Assembly (NCBI GenBank): GCA_041658465.1
Contig: JBBAAC010000002.1
Span: 1 to 48,771, forward strand
Direction: 5' to 3'
Length of the DNA: 48,771 bases
Source of the DNA: JAJZQH01 sp041658465
GTDB taxonomy: Bacteria > UBA10199 > 2-02-FULL-44-16 > JAAZCA01
Both the position numbers and the translations under genes were made by a program. Positions within the stretch are counted from its first letter, which is position 1. Each line of letters starts with the position of its first letter. Of this stretch, positions 16,350-24,094 are shown in pieces. The notes under the pieces were generated by a model. The model searched no databases. It saw only the letters and a list, made by a program, of their open reading frames with translations, and was not told the DNA's origin.

Positions 16350-16459
16350 GCACCCCAAGTCCGCCACTACAACTTCGGCGGATCCTCGACGCGACTGACA
16401 ACTTTTTCGTTAAAAAAGTTGTGTCGCGTCGGGACAAGCACCCTAGTCCAGGCTGGCTA
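16350..16459 (-). pseudogene. tRNA-Pro fragment split by a two-hairpin insert
   Basis: 16435-16459 matches the D arm and the 5' anticodon arm of the intact tRNA-Pro with about three differences, and 16350-16359 repeats its anticodon loop and 3' strand (CTTGGGGTGC on the minus strand). Between them lie 75 foreign bases (16360-16434) forming two hairpins. The acceptor and T arms are missing, so it cannot be a working tRNA. The 5' end of the fragment supplies the stop codon of the MerR-type gene (TAG at 16457-16459). The copy lies about 50 bases from the intact tRNA. Confidence 0.7.
16360..16434. repeat. Two-hairpin insert in the tRNA-Pro fragment
   Basis: TCCGCC at 16360-16365 pairs with GGCGGA at 16377-16382. 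CGACGCGAC (16387-16395) pairs with 16423-16431, continued by ACAACTTTTT (16398-16407) with 16413-16422 around a five-base loop, which makes a 19-base-pair stem with one two-base bulge. There is no T-run past the stem on the minus strand, so termination by this hairpin alone is doubtful. Confidence 0.75.
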
Positions 16460-16948
16460 TGGCTTCATCATGTGAAGCAACTCCTCGAGGTCACGGCGGA
16501 TCTTGAGCAGCGCCTTCGTGTTGTCGCGCCCTGGCGCCTGACTCCTGGGCCGGAGGGCATCATCCTCGTTCTTATGAGCCTGGTCATCGCCATGTTCCGC
16601 GGATACCCCAAAGACTTCCAGCTGCTCAGGCCCATCCCCGACCTCTTCCGCCTCTTCGTAATCGCCCGTCTCCGGTACCGCATCCGGCTCGCGCGCTTCG
16701 GTGCGGCTGAAGTCCTTGAGCCGCTTTCGCGCGCCATTGATCGTGAACCGCTCCTCGTAGAGGAGCTCCTTTATCTTGAGCAAAAGCTCCACGTCGCGCC
16801 GCTTGTAGAGCCGCTGCCCTGATTTTGATTTTGAGGGCTTGATGTCCGTAAACTCCGATTCCCAATAGCGGAGCACGTAGGGTTTGACCCCTACAAGATC
16901 GCTCACCTCGCCGATGCGGAAGTAGAGCTTATTTGGAATCGCAGGCAT
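16457..16948 (-). CDS. MerR-family transcriptional regulator
   Basis: A 163-residue protein with an N-terminal winged helix-turn-helix of the MerR type (FRIGEVSDLVGVKPYVLRYW, residues about 10-29, then GQRLYKRRDVELLLKIKELL). Past residue 80 it becomes acidic and low in order, ending with a short helix (LLKIRRDLEELLHMM). It has no metal-binding cysteines. The ATG at 16948 has GGAAGGG about seven bases upstream. Its place after ihfA and before tRNA-Pro is conserved in Deltaproteobacteria (known context); the target genes are unknown. The stop codon is the first three bases of the tRNA-Pro fragment. Confidence 0.9.
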   Translation of the reverse strand: MPAIPNKLYFRIGEVSDLVGVKPYVLRYWESEFTDIKPSKSKSGQRLYKRRDVELLLKIKELLYEERFTINGARKRLKDFSRTEAREPDAVPETGDYEEAEEVGDGPEQLEVFGVSAEHGDDQAHKNEDDALRPRSQAPGRDNTKALLKIRRDLEELLHMMKP

Positions 16949-17036
16949 CTCGACCCTTCCCGCCCTTGTCCTATCCACGTGCAGCCTCCAAGGCAGAATG
17001 GAGCATCCGATAAACAGCCTACATAATCAACTGCAT

Positions 17037-17327
17037 CTATTCGTTGACCTCATCCTTGTTCAATGCGGCCTTGAGCACTTGGCTCGGCCTGAACGTGAGG
17101 ACCCGGCGCGCGGTGATCTCTATCTCCTGGCCGGTCTGCGGGTTGCGGCCGATGCGGGGCCGCTTCTGCCGGACCACGAAATTGCCAAAGCCGGAGATTT
17201 TGATCTTCTCGCCGCGCTCGAGCGTCTCCTTCATAGTATCGAACACGAGCTCGACGATCTCTGCCGACTCCTTCTTGGAGAATCCAACCTTTTCATAGAT
17301 CTGCTCGATGATCTCGGCCTTCGTCAT
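17037..17327 (-). CDS. ihfA: Integration host factor alpha subunit (HU/IHF family)
   Basis: A 96-residue DNA-bending protein of the HU/IHF family. Visible are the N-terminal helices (MTKAEIIEQIYEKVGF), the dimer-core motif GEKIKISGFGNFVVRQK, the beta-arm with the intercalating proline segment RIGRNPQTGQEIEITARR, and FRPSQVLKAALN. GGGAGG lies five bases before the ATG at 17327. The position directly after pheT supports IHF alpha rather than HU. It probably forms a heterodimer with an IhfB encoded elsewhere. Confidence 0.93.
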   Translation of the reverse strand: MTKAEIIEQIYEKVGFSKKESAEIVELVFDTMKETLERGEKIKISGFGNFVVRQKRPRIGRNPQTGQEIEITARRVLTFRPSQVLKAALNKDEVNE

Positions 17328-17399
17328 CCCGTCCTCCCTTCCCCGCAAGCGCCCCCTCCCCGATGAGGAGGTTCGGCCGGCGGCCTGGATTGAGTTCGT

Positions 17400-19463
17400 C
17401 TATTCCCTGAGTTCCGCCTTAAGCCTCTTTGAAAGCTCGGCCATAATCCTCTGTTGCGCTGCCACAACCTCGTCGTCGGTCAGCGTGCGGTCTTCGCGCG
17501 AGAAACGAAGAGAAATAGCGATGCTCCTGTGGCCGGGCTTCAGCCCCTGGCCTCTGTAGATGTCGAATATGTTAACACCGTCCAGGAGCTCGACCCCGCT
17601 TTCCTGTATCGCCTTCTCCACTTCCACGAGCGGGATGCGCTCCTCCACCACGATTGCGATGTCGCGCTGCACGAACGGAAAGCGCGAGAGCTCGCGGAAG
17701 CGCGTTGCAACCGCCTGCGACTTTTCCGCCATGAGATCGAAGTGCAGCTCGAAGACAAAGACATCCTGTTCCAGATCCCACTTCGAGGCCACGTCCGGGT
17801 GGAGCTGGCCGACGACGCCGACGCGCGAGTTGCCGCACAGGACATATGCGAATCGCCCGGGATGGAGAAACGCCGGAGGCTCGCCTCGCTGATAGATCGT
17901 CCCCTGCGTGAGGCCTAGCGCCTCGAGTCCGGTCTCGACAACGCCCTTTGCATCGTAGAAGTCGAGCCTCTCCTTCGAGCGTTCCCATGCCTCGGGGTTT
18001 CGCCTTCCGGTGAGCAGTCCCGCCAAAGAGCGCGGCTCATCCGAGGGACCGACTCCCGCGGGCCTGTGATAGACGTGCTGGAGCGCAAAGATCTTGAGAT
18101 CGGCGCGCTGCCTGCTCGCGTTGAGACGCGCGACATCGAGAAGGCCCGCGAGCAGCGTCGTGCACATCACGCCCTGGTCCTGCGAGAGAGGATTCGTGAT
18201 CCGGACAGGCAGAGGACCGTGCCCGGCAAACGGGGCAAGCGTCCTCTCGTCGACAAAGCCATACAGCACGGCCTCCGTCATGCCGGCGCCGGCCAGCGCC
18301 TCGCGCACAGCATCTTCCTGTTCCATGAAACGAGGCCGCACGATGGGCGACATGCGAACTTCCGGCATCTTGCCGTCTAAACTATCGTAACCGTAGATGC
18401 GCGCGACTTCCTCGATGAGGTCGATGGGCCGCGTAATATCCTGCCTGAACGTAGGGACCAGGACCGACACTCGACCTTTGACCGGGCGACCCGAGGATAG
18501 CCCCACGCGCGCGAGCAATTTCGCTATCGAGGCGGCCGGGATCTCCTCTCCCAGAATCCTCCGGACCAGGCCTTCCGAGAGCGCGATCCGCTTGGGCAGG
18601 GCCTTTGCGGGATAAACGTCCGCCCAGTCCGCGGTAGGCGTTCCGCCTGCCGTCTCCAGGATGAGTTCGGTCACGCGGTGCAGCGCCGCGAGCACGCCGT
18701 TTGGATCCACGCCCCTCTCAAAGCGCCGAGAGGATTCCGATGCCAAACCGAGCCTGCGAGCGGTGCGGCGAATCCCTGCACCCTCGAAGCACGCGCTCTC
18801 TAAAAGAATCGACTTCGTCGAGTGTGAAACCTCTGAATCGCCTCCGCCCATGATGCCCGCGAGCGCAACAGGCCCCACCCCGTCGCGGATCAGGAGGTCG
18901 CCCTTCTCAACCAGGCGGGCGACGCCGTCGAGCGTGGTGAAGGCCCTGCCTTCCTCCGCGGGCGAGACCTCTATGCGGCCGCCGCGTACCTTTGCCAGGT
19001 CAAATGCGTGGAGAGGTTGTCCTGTCTCGATCATCACGTAGTTGGTTGCATCGACCACGTTGTTTATGGAGCGGATTCCGCACGCGGCCAGCCTTGCCGC
19101 CATCCATGACGGGGAAGGCCCGATCTTCACGCCCTCGATAGCGCGCGCGGTGTAGCGCAGGCACCGGCCACGGTTCTTCACCGAGACCTTGACGAGGCTC
19201 AAGAGTTTTCCTGCGCCGCGTGGAACGGCATATTTGCGCTGCTTGAGTCGGCCGCGGCTTATGGCAGCGACTTCACGGGCAACGCCCGTCATGGAGAGGC
19301 AGTCGCCGCGGTTCGGCGTGATGCCGAGTTCGAAGATAGTCTCGCGGCCAAGCCGCTCCATGGCCTCGACCTCGATGCCGCCCATGGTCAAAAGATGGGC
19401 GAGCTTCTCGGGCTTCACCCGGATCTCGACGAACTCTTTTAACCACTCCATCGGCACTCTCAT
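17400..19463 (-). CDS. pheT: Phenylalanyl-tRNA synthetase beta subunit lacking the EMAP-type tRNA-binding domain
   Basis: Partner of PheS in the alpha2-beta2 synthetase. At 687 residues it is over 100 shorter than the usual 790-800. The N-terminus (MRVPMEWLKEFVEI, MGGIEVEAMERLG) runs after residue 40 straight into FELGITPNRGDCLSMTGVAR, so the OB-fold EMAP-II-like domain normally sitting between these segments is absent without a frameshift. The rest is complete: B3/B4 editing region (RSINNVVDATNYVM, QPLHAFDL), B5 domain, catalytic-like core, and C-terminal ferredoxin-fold anticodon-binding domain (FPFVQRDIAIVVEE). The start at 19463 has GGAGA about eight to nine bases upstream. Confidence 0.94.
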   Translation of the reverse strand: MRVPMEWLKEFVEIRVKPEKLAHLLTMGGIEVEAMERLGRETIFELGITPNRGDCLSMTGVAREVAAISRGRLKQRKYAVPRGAGKLLSLVKVSVKNRGRCLRYTARAIEGVKIGPSPSWMAARLAACGIRSINNVVDATNYVMIETGQPLHAFDLAKVRGGRIEVSPAEEGRAFTTLDGVARLVEKGDLLIRDGVGPVALAGIMGGGDSEVSHSTKSILLESACFEGAGIRRTARRLGLASESSRRFERGVDPNGVLAALHRVTELILETAGGTPTADWADVYPAKALPKRIALSEGLVRRILGEEIPAASIAKLLARVGLSSGRPVKGRVSVLVPTFRQDITRPIDLIEEVARIYGYDSLDGKMPEVRMSPIVRPRFMEQEDAVREALAGAGMTEAVLYGFVDERTLAPFAGHGPLPVRITNPLSQDQGVMCTTLLAGLLDVARLNASRQRADLKIFALQHVYHRPAGVGPSDEPRSLAGLLTGRRNPEAWERSKERLDFYDAKGVVETGLEALGLTQGTIYQRGEPPAFLHPGRFAYVLCGNSRVGVVGQLHPDVASKWDLEQDVFVFELHFDLMAEKSQAVATRFRELSRFPFVQRDIAIVVEERIPLVEVEKAIQESGVELLDGVNIFDIYRGQGLKPGHRSIAISLRFSREDRTLTDDEVVAAQQRIMAELSKRLKAELRE

Positions 19464-19490
19464 GAGATCAATCTCCGCGCTTCAATGAAT

Positions 19491-19565
19491 CGAAGCAAGA
19501 AGCATGAGGCATGAAGTATGATCAAATTTTTCATGTCTCCTGCTTCATGTCTCGTGCCTCATCTC
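19491..19565. repeat. Inverted quasi-repeat array between pheS and pheT
   Basis: The left half is built from GAAGCATGAGGCATGAAG-like steps and the right half from the reverse complements (CATGTCTCCTGCTTCATG, TCGTGCCTCATC), with AAATTTTT at the centre. It fills most of the space between the two genes and overlaps the pheS stop codon (TGA at 19564-19566). Confidence 0.75.
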
Positions 19566-20592
19566 AAAATTGCTCCAGGAATCTCATATCGTTTTCAAAG
19601 AAGAGGCGGATGTCGTTGATCGCGTATTTGAGCATGGCTATCCTCTCGACGCCCATGCCGAACGCGAACCCGCTCCACTTCTTCGTGTCGATCTTCACCG
19701 CCTCGAAGACGACGGGGTCCACCATGCCGCAGCCCAATATCTCGAGCCACCCGGTCTGCTTGCAGACGCGGCAGCCGGATCCGCCGCAGATAACGCACTG
19801 GATATCGACCTCGGCCGACGGCTCCGTGAACGGGAAATAGCTCGGGCGGAACCTGACGCCTACCCCGCTGCCGAACATGCGGCGGCAGAACGTGGAGAGC
19901 ACTCCTTTGAGGTCGCGCATGGTGATGTTGCTATCCACCATGAGCCCCTCGACCTGATGAAACATCGGCGAGTGCGAAACGTCGCTGTCCCGGCGATAGA
20001 CCGCGCCCGGAAATACCGTGCATATGGGCGGGCGCTGGTTCTCCATCACGTGGATCTGGACCGGCGAGGTGTGGGTGCGCAGGAGATACCCTCCCTCGAC
20101 ATAGAACGTGTCCTGCATGTCGCGCGCGGGATGGTCCGCCTGCACTCCGAGCGCCTCGAAGTTATAGTAGTCGGTCTCGATCTCCGGACCCGTGTGAATC
20201 GAGAATCCCATGTCGGTAAAGATGCGCAGCACGTCGCGCATGGTCTGTCTTAGGGGGTGCCGCCTTCCGCGCGGGAGGCAATGGCCTGGAAGCGTGATAT
20301 CCAACTTCTGAGCAGCAACGTCGCGATCGAGCTCGACCTTCTTGAGCGAATCGCGCAGCTGTGCGAGCCGCGCCTCCAGCATCTCTTTAGCCGCGTTTAT
20401 CTCGCGCCCGACCTCGGGGCGCTCCTCAACGGTGAGATCCTTGAGCGACTTGAGGATGAAAGTGACCAGGCCCTGCCGGCCGAGATACTTCACACGGCAG
20501 GCCTCGACAGTGGCGCTGTCAGCGACCTGCGCGAGCTCTGACATGGCCTCGCGCTTGAGCGATTCTATATCCGAAAGCAGCCGGTCCTTCAC
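19564..20592 (-). CDS. pheS: Phenylalanyl-tRNA synthetase alpha subunit
   Basis: Catalytic subunit charging tRNA-Phe, 342 residues. It has an N-terminal coiled coil (about 1-85), then class II motifs: motif 1 around LRIFTDMGFSIHTGPEIETD, motif 2 in PGAVYRRDSDVSHSPMFHQ and motif 3 in GFAFGMGVERIAML. A four-cysteine knuckle (CVICGGSGCRVCKQ) sits between motifs 2 and 3. It is followed by pheT after about 100 bases of repeat array, an unusual separation for two subunits of one complex. Confidence 0.96.
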   Translation of the reverse strand: MKDRLLSDIESLKREAMSELAQVADSATVEACRVKYLGRQGLVTFILKSLKDLTVEERPEVGREINAAKEMLEARLAQLRDSLKKVELDRDVAAQKLDITLPGHCLPRGRRHPLRQTMRDVLRIFTDMGFSIHTGPEIETDYYNFEALGVQADHPARDMQDTFYVEGGYLLRTHTSPVQIHVMENQRPPICTVFPGAVYRRDSDVSHSPMFHQVEGLMVDSNITMRDLKGVLSTFCRRMFGSGVGVRFRPSYFPFTEPSAEVDIQCVICGGSGCRVCKQTGWLEILGCGMVDPVVFEAVKIDTKKWSGFAFGMGVERIAMLKYAINDIRLFFENDMRFLEQF

Positions 20593-20600
20593 TTTCGATT

Positions 20601-20757
20601 ACCCCCTCCCCTCCTTTGTAAGGAGGGGTAAGGGGAGGTAGACCAAGATCTACCCCCTTGAGCTCCCCCTTTCACCCTCCGACTATCGTCTTCGGGTACT
20701 TCCTCGGCCACCCACCTTCGGTGGGTACCCGGCCTCGGTCGCAAAGGGGGAGAGTAA
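20601..20757. repeat. CT-rich hairpin array between rplT and pheS
   Basis: It contains CCCTCCCCTCCTTTGTAAGG with its inverted partner just downstream (CTCCTT/AAGGAG stem), then ACCCACC-TTCG-GTGGGT near 20712-20727 inside a GGCC..GGCC frame. It fills the gap between the rplT stop and the pheS start. The same CCTCCTTTGTAAGGAGG motif returns at 24615-24635 and 34711-34792. Attenuation of pheST here is possible but I cannot show it. Confidence 0.75.
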
Positions 20758-20759
20758 TT

Positions 20760-21110
20760 TTACACCGCCTTCGCCCACTCCACGATCGCCGAAAAATCCT
20801 CCGGGTGGCTGATCGCCAGCTCCGCCAGCATCTTCCGATCGAGCGCTGAGCCCTTCTTCTTCAGGTTGCCCATGAGGCGGCTGTACGACGTGCCGCGAGG
20901 CACAGCAGCAGCCGCTATGCGGGTCTGCCATAAGCCGCGGTAGTCGCGCTTCTTGAGCTTGCGGCCCACGTACGCATACTGCAGCGCGTGGTCCACCGCC
21001 TCCATTGCGGTGCGGATGAGCTTCGAGCGGGCGCCATGAAAACCCTTCGCCTGCTTGAGCACCTTATTGTGGCGCCTGCGCGCCTTGAAACCTCGTTTTG
21101 CCCTAGGCAT
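20760..21110 (-). CDS. rplT: 50S ribosomal protein L20
   Basis: A 116-residue basic protein needed early in 50S assembly. N-terminus PRAKRGFKARRRHNKVLKQA, then AYVGRKLKKRDYRGLWQTRI and SYSRLMGNLKKKG are family hallmarks. GGAGAGGAG precedes the ATG at 21110. In many bacteria L20 represses its own operon by binding the mRNA (known for the family; no clear site seen here). It lies in the order infC-rpmI-rplT. Confidence 0.97.
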   Translation of the reverse strand: MPRAKRGFKARRRHNKVLKQAKGFHGARSKLIRTAMEAVDHALQYAYVGRKLKKRDYRGLWQTRIAAAAVPRGTSYSRLMGNLKKKGSALDRKMLAELAISHPEDFSAIVEWAKAV

Positions 21111-21145
21111 ACTCCTCTCCTTCCTTCAATTATGGGTCCTGCCCG

Positions 21146-21340
21146 TCAAACGTGCAAGAGCTGCTTAACCCTTTTCAGGTCCGCCTTTTTTACGTACGCG
21201 GACGAGCGCAGCCTGCGCTTCTGCTTCTTGGTCTTGGATGTCAGAATGTGGCGGAGCTTGGAGCGTTTGCGCTTTATCTTGCCTGATTTAGTGGCGCGGA
21301 AGCGCTTGGCTGCGCCCTTGCGTGTCTTTAGTTTAGGCAT
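21146..21340 (-). CDS. rpmI: 50S ribosomal protein L35
   Basis: A 64-residue, very basic protein (MPKLKTRKGAAKRFRATKSG, RHILTSKTKKQKRRLR, KKADLKRVKQLL) with the usual length and spacing for L35. It lies between infC and rplT. The gap to infC is filled by a TGATTAGTGATCAG-type array that stops about 12 bases before the start codon, leaving a GAGGAGAG site. Confidence 0.96.
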   Translation of the reverse strand: MPKLKTRKGAAKRFRATKSGKIKRKRSKLRHILTSKTKKQKRRLRSSAYVKKADLKRVKQLLHV

Positions 21341-21352
21341 CGTTCTCTCCTC

Positions 21353-21442
21353 GATTAGTGATCGGTGATTAGTGATCAGTGATCAGTAAAATCTTGTGAC
21401 AATCCAGATGTCGCTGATCACTGATCACCGATTACTAGTCAC
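21353..21442. repeat. TGATTAGTGATCAG-type inverted array between infC and rpmI
   Basis: The left half repeats GTGATTAGTGATCAGTGATC-like steps and the right half (from about 21413) carries their reverse complements (CTGATCACTGATCACC). The infC stop codon TGA (21439-21441) is part of the outer motif GTGACTAG. The same family occurs at 24563-24657 and 40881-40993. Confidence 0.85.
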
Positions 21443-21987
21443 GTTTTTTTCTTTGCCGGACCCAGCATCATGAACAGCTGTCTGCCTTCCATCTTCGGGA
21501 AGGTCTCTACTTCGCCCAGCCCCCTCACTTCTTCGATGACGCGCTTCATCCTCTCCTGGCCGATGTCCATATGCGCCATCTCGCGGCCGCGGAAGCGCAC
21601 CGTGATCTTGACCTTGTTTCCTTCCTCCAGGAAGCGCTTCACGTGGCGAAGCTTTGTCTGGAAGTCGTGCTCGTCGGTGGCGGGCCGCATCTTGATCTCC
21701 TTGATCTGGACCACCACCTGTTTTTTCTTCTGTTCGTGCTTCTTCTTTGCCTGCTCGTACTTGTACTTCCCGTAGTCCATGATCTTGCAGACCGGTGGAC
21801 GGGCCATGGGCGATATCTCCACGAGGTCCAGCCCCGCGTCCTCCGCCTTCCTCATGGCCTCGTGCGTCGGAAGCACGCCGAGCTGATTACCCTCTTCATC
21901 GATGAGCCTGACCTCCGGCACGCGTATGCGGCGGTTGGTTCTCAGTTCATCGCGCCTCTCGGGCCTTTCACCAAATGGTGGTCTAAT
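21439..21987 (-). CDS. infC: Translation initiation factor IF-3, ATT start codon
   Basis: Keeps ribosomal subunits apart and proofreads the initiator tRNA and start codon. The familiar body begins at VPEVRLIDEEGNQLG, but conserved residues extend upstream (RDELRTNRRIRVPEVR), and the frame continues to an ATT at 21985-21987, seven bases after AGGAGG; a second ATT directly precedes it at 21990. There is no in-frame ATG or GTG with a binding site. AUU initiation is the known basis of IF-3 autoregulation in other bacteria. The two domains and the linker (YEQAKKKHEQKKKQVV) are intact, giving 182 residues. Exact choice between the two ATT codons is uncertain. Confidence 0.92.
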   Translation of the reverse strand: MRPPFGERPERRDELRTNRRIRVPEVRLIDEEGNQLGVLPTHEAMRKAEDAGLDLVEISPMARPPVCKIMDYGKYKYEQAKKKHEQKKKQVVVQIKEIKMRPATDEHDFQTKLRHVKRFLEEGNKVKITVRFRGREMAHMDIGQERMKRVIEEVRGLGEVETFPKMEGRQLFMMLGPAKKKT

Positions 21988-22038
21988 AATCCCACCTCCT
22001 TTGCTGGTCCTGCAACCTTGTGGACAGGACGATCTTCA

Positions 22039-23778
22039 TCAACATTTTCTCTCAGCGATCTCCGCTGTTATTCGATCTGCGAATTCCTTGACCGGCATGA
22101 CGCCCAGGTCTCCGTTTGCGCGCGAGCGCACGGCAACGGACTGCGCCTCCACTTCCTTACCGCCCACGACGAGCATGTACGGGATCTTCTTGAGCTGCGC
22201 CTCGCGGATCTTGAAACCGAGCTTCTCGCCGCGATCGTCCAGCTCCGCGCGTACGCCGCAGGCGGCAAGCTCCTTGGCGACCTTTGCGGCATATTCGGCC
22301 TGCGCGTCGCTCACGGTGATGACGACCGCCTGCACAGGCGCCAACCACGTCGGGAATGCGCCGGCGTAGTGCTCGATGAGCACGCCGAAGAAGCGCTCGA
22401 GGCTGCCCAGGAGCGCGCGATGCACCATGTAAGGCCTGTGCCGCTGGCCATCGCTACCCACGTACTCCATGTCGAACCGCTCCGGGAGGTTGAAGTCGAA
22501 CTGGATGGTCGTCATCTGCCACTCGCGGCCCAGCGCGTCCCTGACCTTGAGATCGATCTTTGGGCCGTAGAACGCCCCGCCGCCTTCATCGAGCTCGTAT
22601 TCGAGCTTCTCCTCTGCGATCGCGTTCTTGAGTGCAGCGATCGCCTGGTTCCATCGTTCCGGCTCGCCCACCGCCTTTTCCGGGCGGGTCGCCAGGTACG
22701 CCTTGATGTCGGTGAACCCGAACGACTTCCACATGAAGAGCGAGAAACGCAGCACCTCGCGTATCTCGTGTTCGATCTGCTCCGGGGTGCAGATGATGTG
22801 AGCATCGTCCTGCGTGAACCCGCGCACGCGTAAAAGCCCGTGCAGCACGCCGCTCTTTTCGTAGCGATAGACCGTGCCCAGCTCCGCCCACCGCAGCGGC
22901 AGGTCCCTGTAAGAGCGCATCTGCGTCTTGTAGACCATGATGTGGAAGGGGCAGTTCATCGGCTTGATGAAGTAATCGTTCCCGTCGATATCCATCGGCG
23001 AGTACATGCTGTCGCGATAGAAATCGAGGTGGCCCGAAGTCTCCCACAGCGTGCTGCGGCCGATGTGCGGCGTATACAGGATCTCGTAGCCGTTCTTATA
23101 ATGCTGATCCTTCCAGAACGTCTCTATCGCATCGCGTATGCGCCCGCCCTTGGGATGCCACAGTACCAGCCCCCCGCCGTATTCATCCATCGTGGAGTAG
23201 AGGTCGAGCTCCCTGCCGAGCTTGCGATGATCGCGCTTTGCAGCTTCCTCGAGGCGTTTGAGATAGTCATCGAGCTCAGCCTGCGTGGGGAATGCCGTGC
23301 CGTAGATGCGCTGCAGCTGCGGATTGTGCTCGTTGCCGCGCCAGTACGCCCCCGCGACGCTCATGAGCTTGAAGGCCGCCACCTGGCCGGTGTGCTCCAC
23401 GTGCGGGCCTCGACAGAGGTCAGTAAAATCGCCGTGGCGGAAGACAGTGATCGGCTGCCCTTCAGGCAGTTCATTGATCATTTCCACTTTGTACGGCTCG
23501 TCCTTGAAGAGCTCCCTGGCCTGCTCGCGCGTGACTTCGGTGCGGACAAACGGCAGCTTGGCGTCGACGATCCGGCGCATCTCCTTCTCGATCCTTGCAA
23601 GATCTTCCGTCGAGAACGGCCGCTTGAAGTCAAAATCGTAGTAATAGCCGTCCTCCACAGGCGGGCCGATCGTGATCTTCGCCTCTGGAAAGAGGCGCTT
23701 CACCGCGTCTGCCATAATATGCGCAGCCGAGTGCCTGAGGGTCTCCAGCTCGATGTCTTTTAGGTCGTCCTTCTCCAT
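22039..23778 (-). CDS. thrS: Threonyl-tRNA synthetase without TGS domain
   Basis: Charges tRNA-Thr. At 579 residues it begins directly with the editing domain (LETLRHSAAHIMADAVKRLF, DGYYYDFDF, and HGDFTDLCRGPHV), so the roughly 60-residue N-terminal TGS domain of many ThrRS is absent. The class II core carries the zinc-site cysteine in KPMNCPFHIM, ELGTVYRYEKSGVLHGLLRV, DDAHIIC and RALLGSLERFFGVLIEHY; the C-terminal anticodon domain follows. TGS-less forms are known in other lineages. A GGAG lies about 12 bases before the ATG at 23778, farther than ideal. tRNA-Val lies just upstream on the same strand. Confidence 0.95.
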   Translation of the reverse strand: MEKDDLKDIELETLRHSAAHIMADAVKRLFPEAKITIGPPVEDGYYYDFDFKRPFSTEDLARIEKEMRRIVDAKLPFVRTEVTREQARELFKDEPYKVEMINELPEGQPITVFRHGDFTDLCRGPHVEHTGQVAAFKLMSVAGAYWRGNEHNPQLQRIYGTAFPTQAELDDYLKRLEEAAKRDHRKLGRELDLYSTMDEYGGGLVLWHPKGGRIRDAIETFWKDQHYKNGYEILYTPHIGRSTLWETSGHLDFYRDSMYSPMDIDGNDYFIKPMNCPFHIMVYKTQMRSYRDLPLRWAELGTVYRYEKSGVLHGLLRVRGFTQDDAHIICTPEQIEHEIREVLRFSLFMWKSFGFTDIKAYLATRPEKAVGEPERWNQAIAALKNAIAEEKLEYELDEGGGAFYGPKIDLKVRDALGREWQMTTIQFDFNLPERFDMEYVGSDGQRHRPYMVHRALLGSLERFFGVLIEHYAGAFPTWLAPVQAVVITVSDAQAEYAAKVAKELAACGVRAELDDRGEKLGFKIREAQLKKIPYMLVVGGKEVEAQSVAVRSRANGDLGVMPVKEFADRITAEIAERKC

Positions 23779-23844
23779 CTCTTGTCAATTCTCCAAAGGT
23801 GTTCTTTCAACTTTAAACTTTCAACTTTCCACTGTCTTCAAGTG

Positions 23845-23918
23845 TGGGCCTTACTGGACTCGAACCAGTGACCTCTTGCGTGTCGAGCAAGCGCTCTAGC
23901 CAACTGAGCTAAAGGCCC
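23845..23918 (-). tRNA. tRNA-Val (GAC anticodon) with C at position 33
   Basis: The 74-nt cloverleaf has acceptor GGGCCTT pairing with AAGGCCC, and A73. The D arm is GCTC-AGTTGGCTA-GAGC. The anticodon stem CTTGC/GCAAG encloses the seven-base loop TCGACAC, and the T arm is ACTGG-TTCGAGT-CCAGT. The anticodon is GAC. Position 33, almost universally T in elongator tRNAs, is C here. CCA is not encoded. It lies upstream of thrS on the same strand. The 240 bases on its far side hold the trxA terminator and otherwise nothing I can name. Confidence 0.9.
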
Positions 23919-24094
23919 TAATGGCAAGCCGCCGATAAGGCCTCATCTGCTTCGTTAGCCTCGCATCTGAAGCCTTCTCGACGGCTCGCAATCTAGTTTT
24001 CAGTATCCAATATCAAGCCACAGCGAATTGCTCAAAAGTACTGGAAAATCAATTAAGTAATGGAGCCATAAATGTCAAGATTTTTGATTTTATT

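Noticed and set aside
21571..23763. Long plus-strand open frames opposite infC and thrS
   Set aside because: Same cause: codon bias leaves the opposite strand open. The minus-strand products are unmistakable.
23960..24090. Promoter for tRNA-Val (minus-strand TTGACA near 24070)
   Set aside because: The -35 is perfect, but no acceptable -10 hexamer lies at the right distance, so it was left out of the features.
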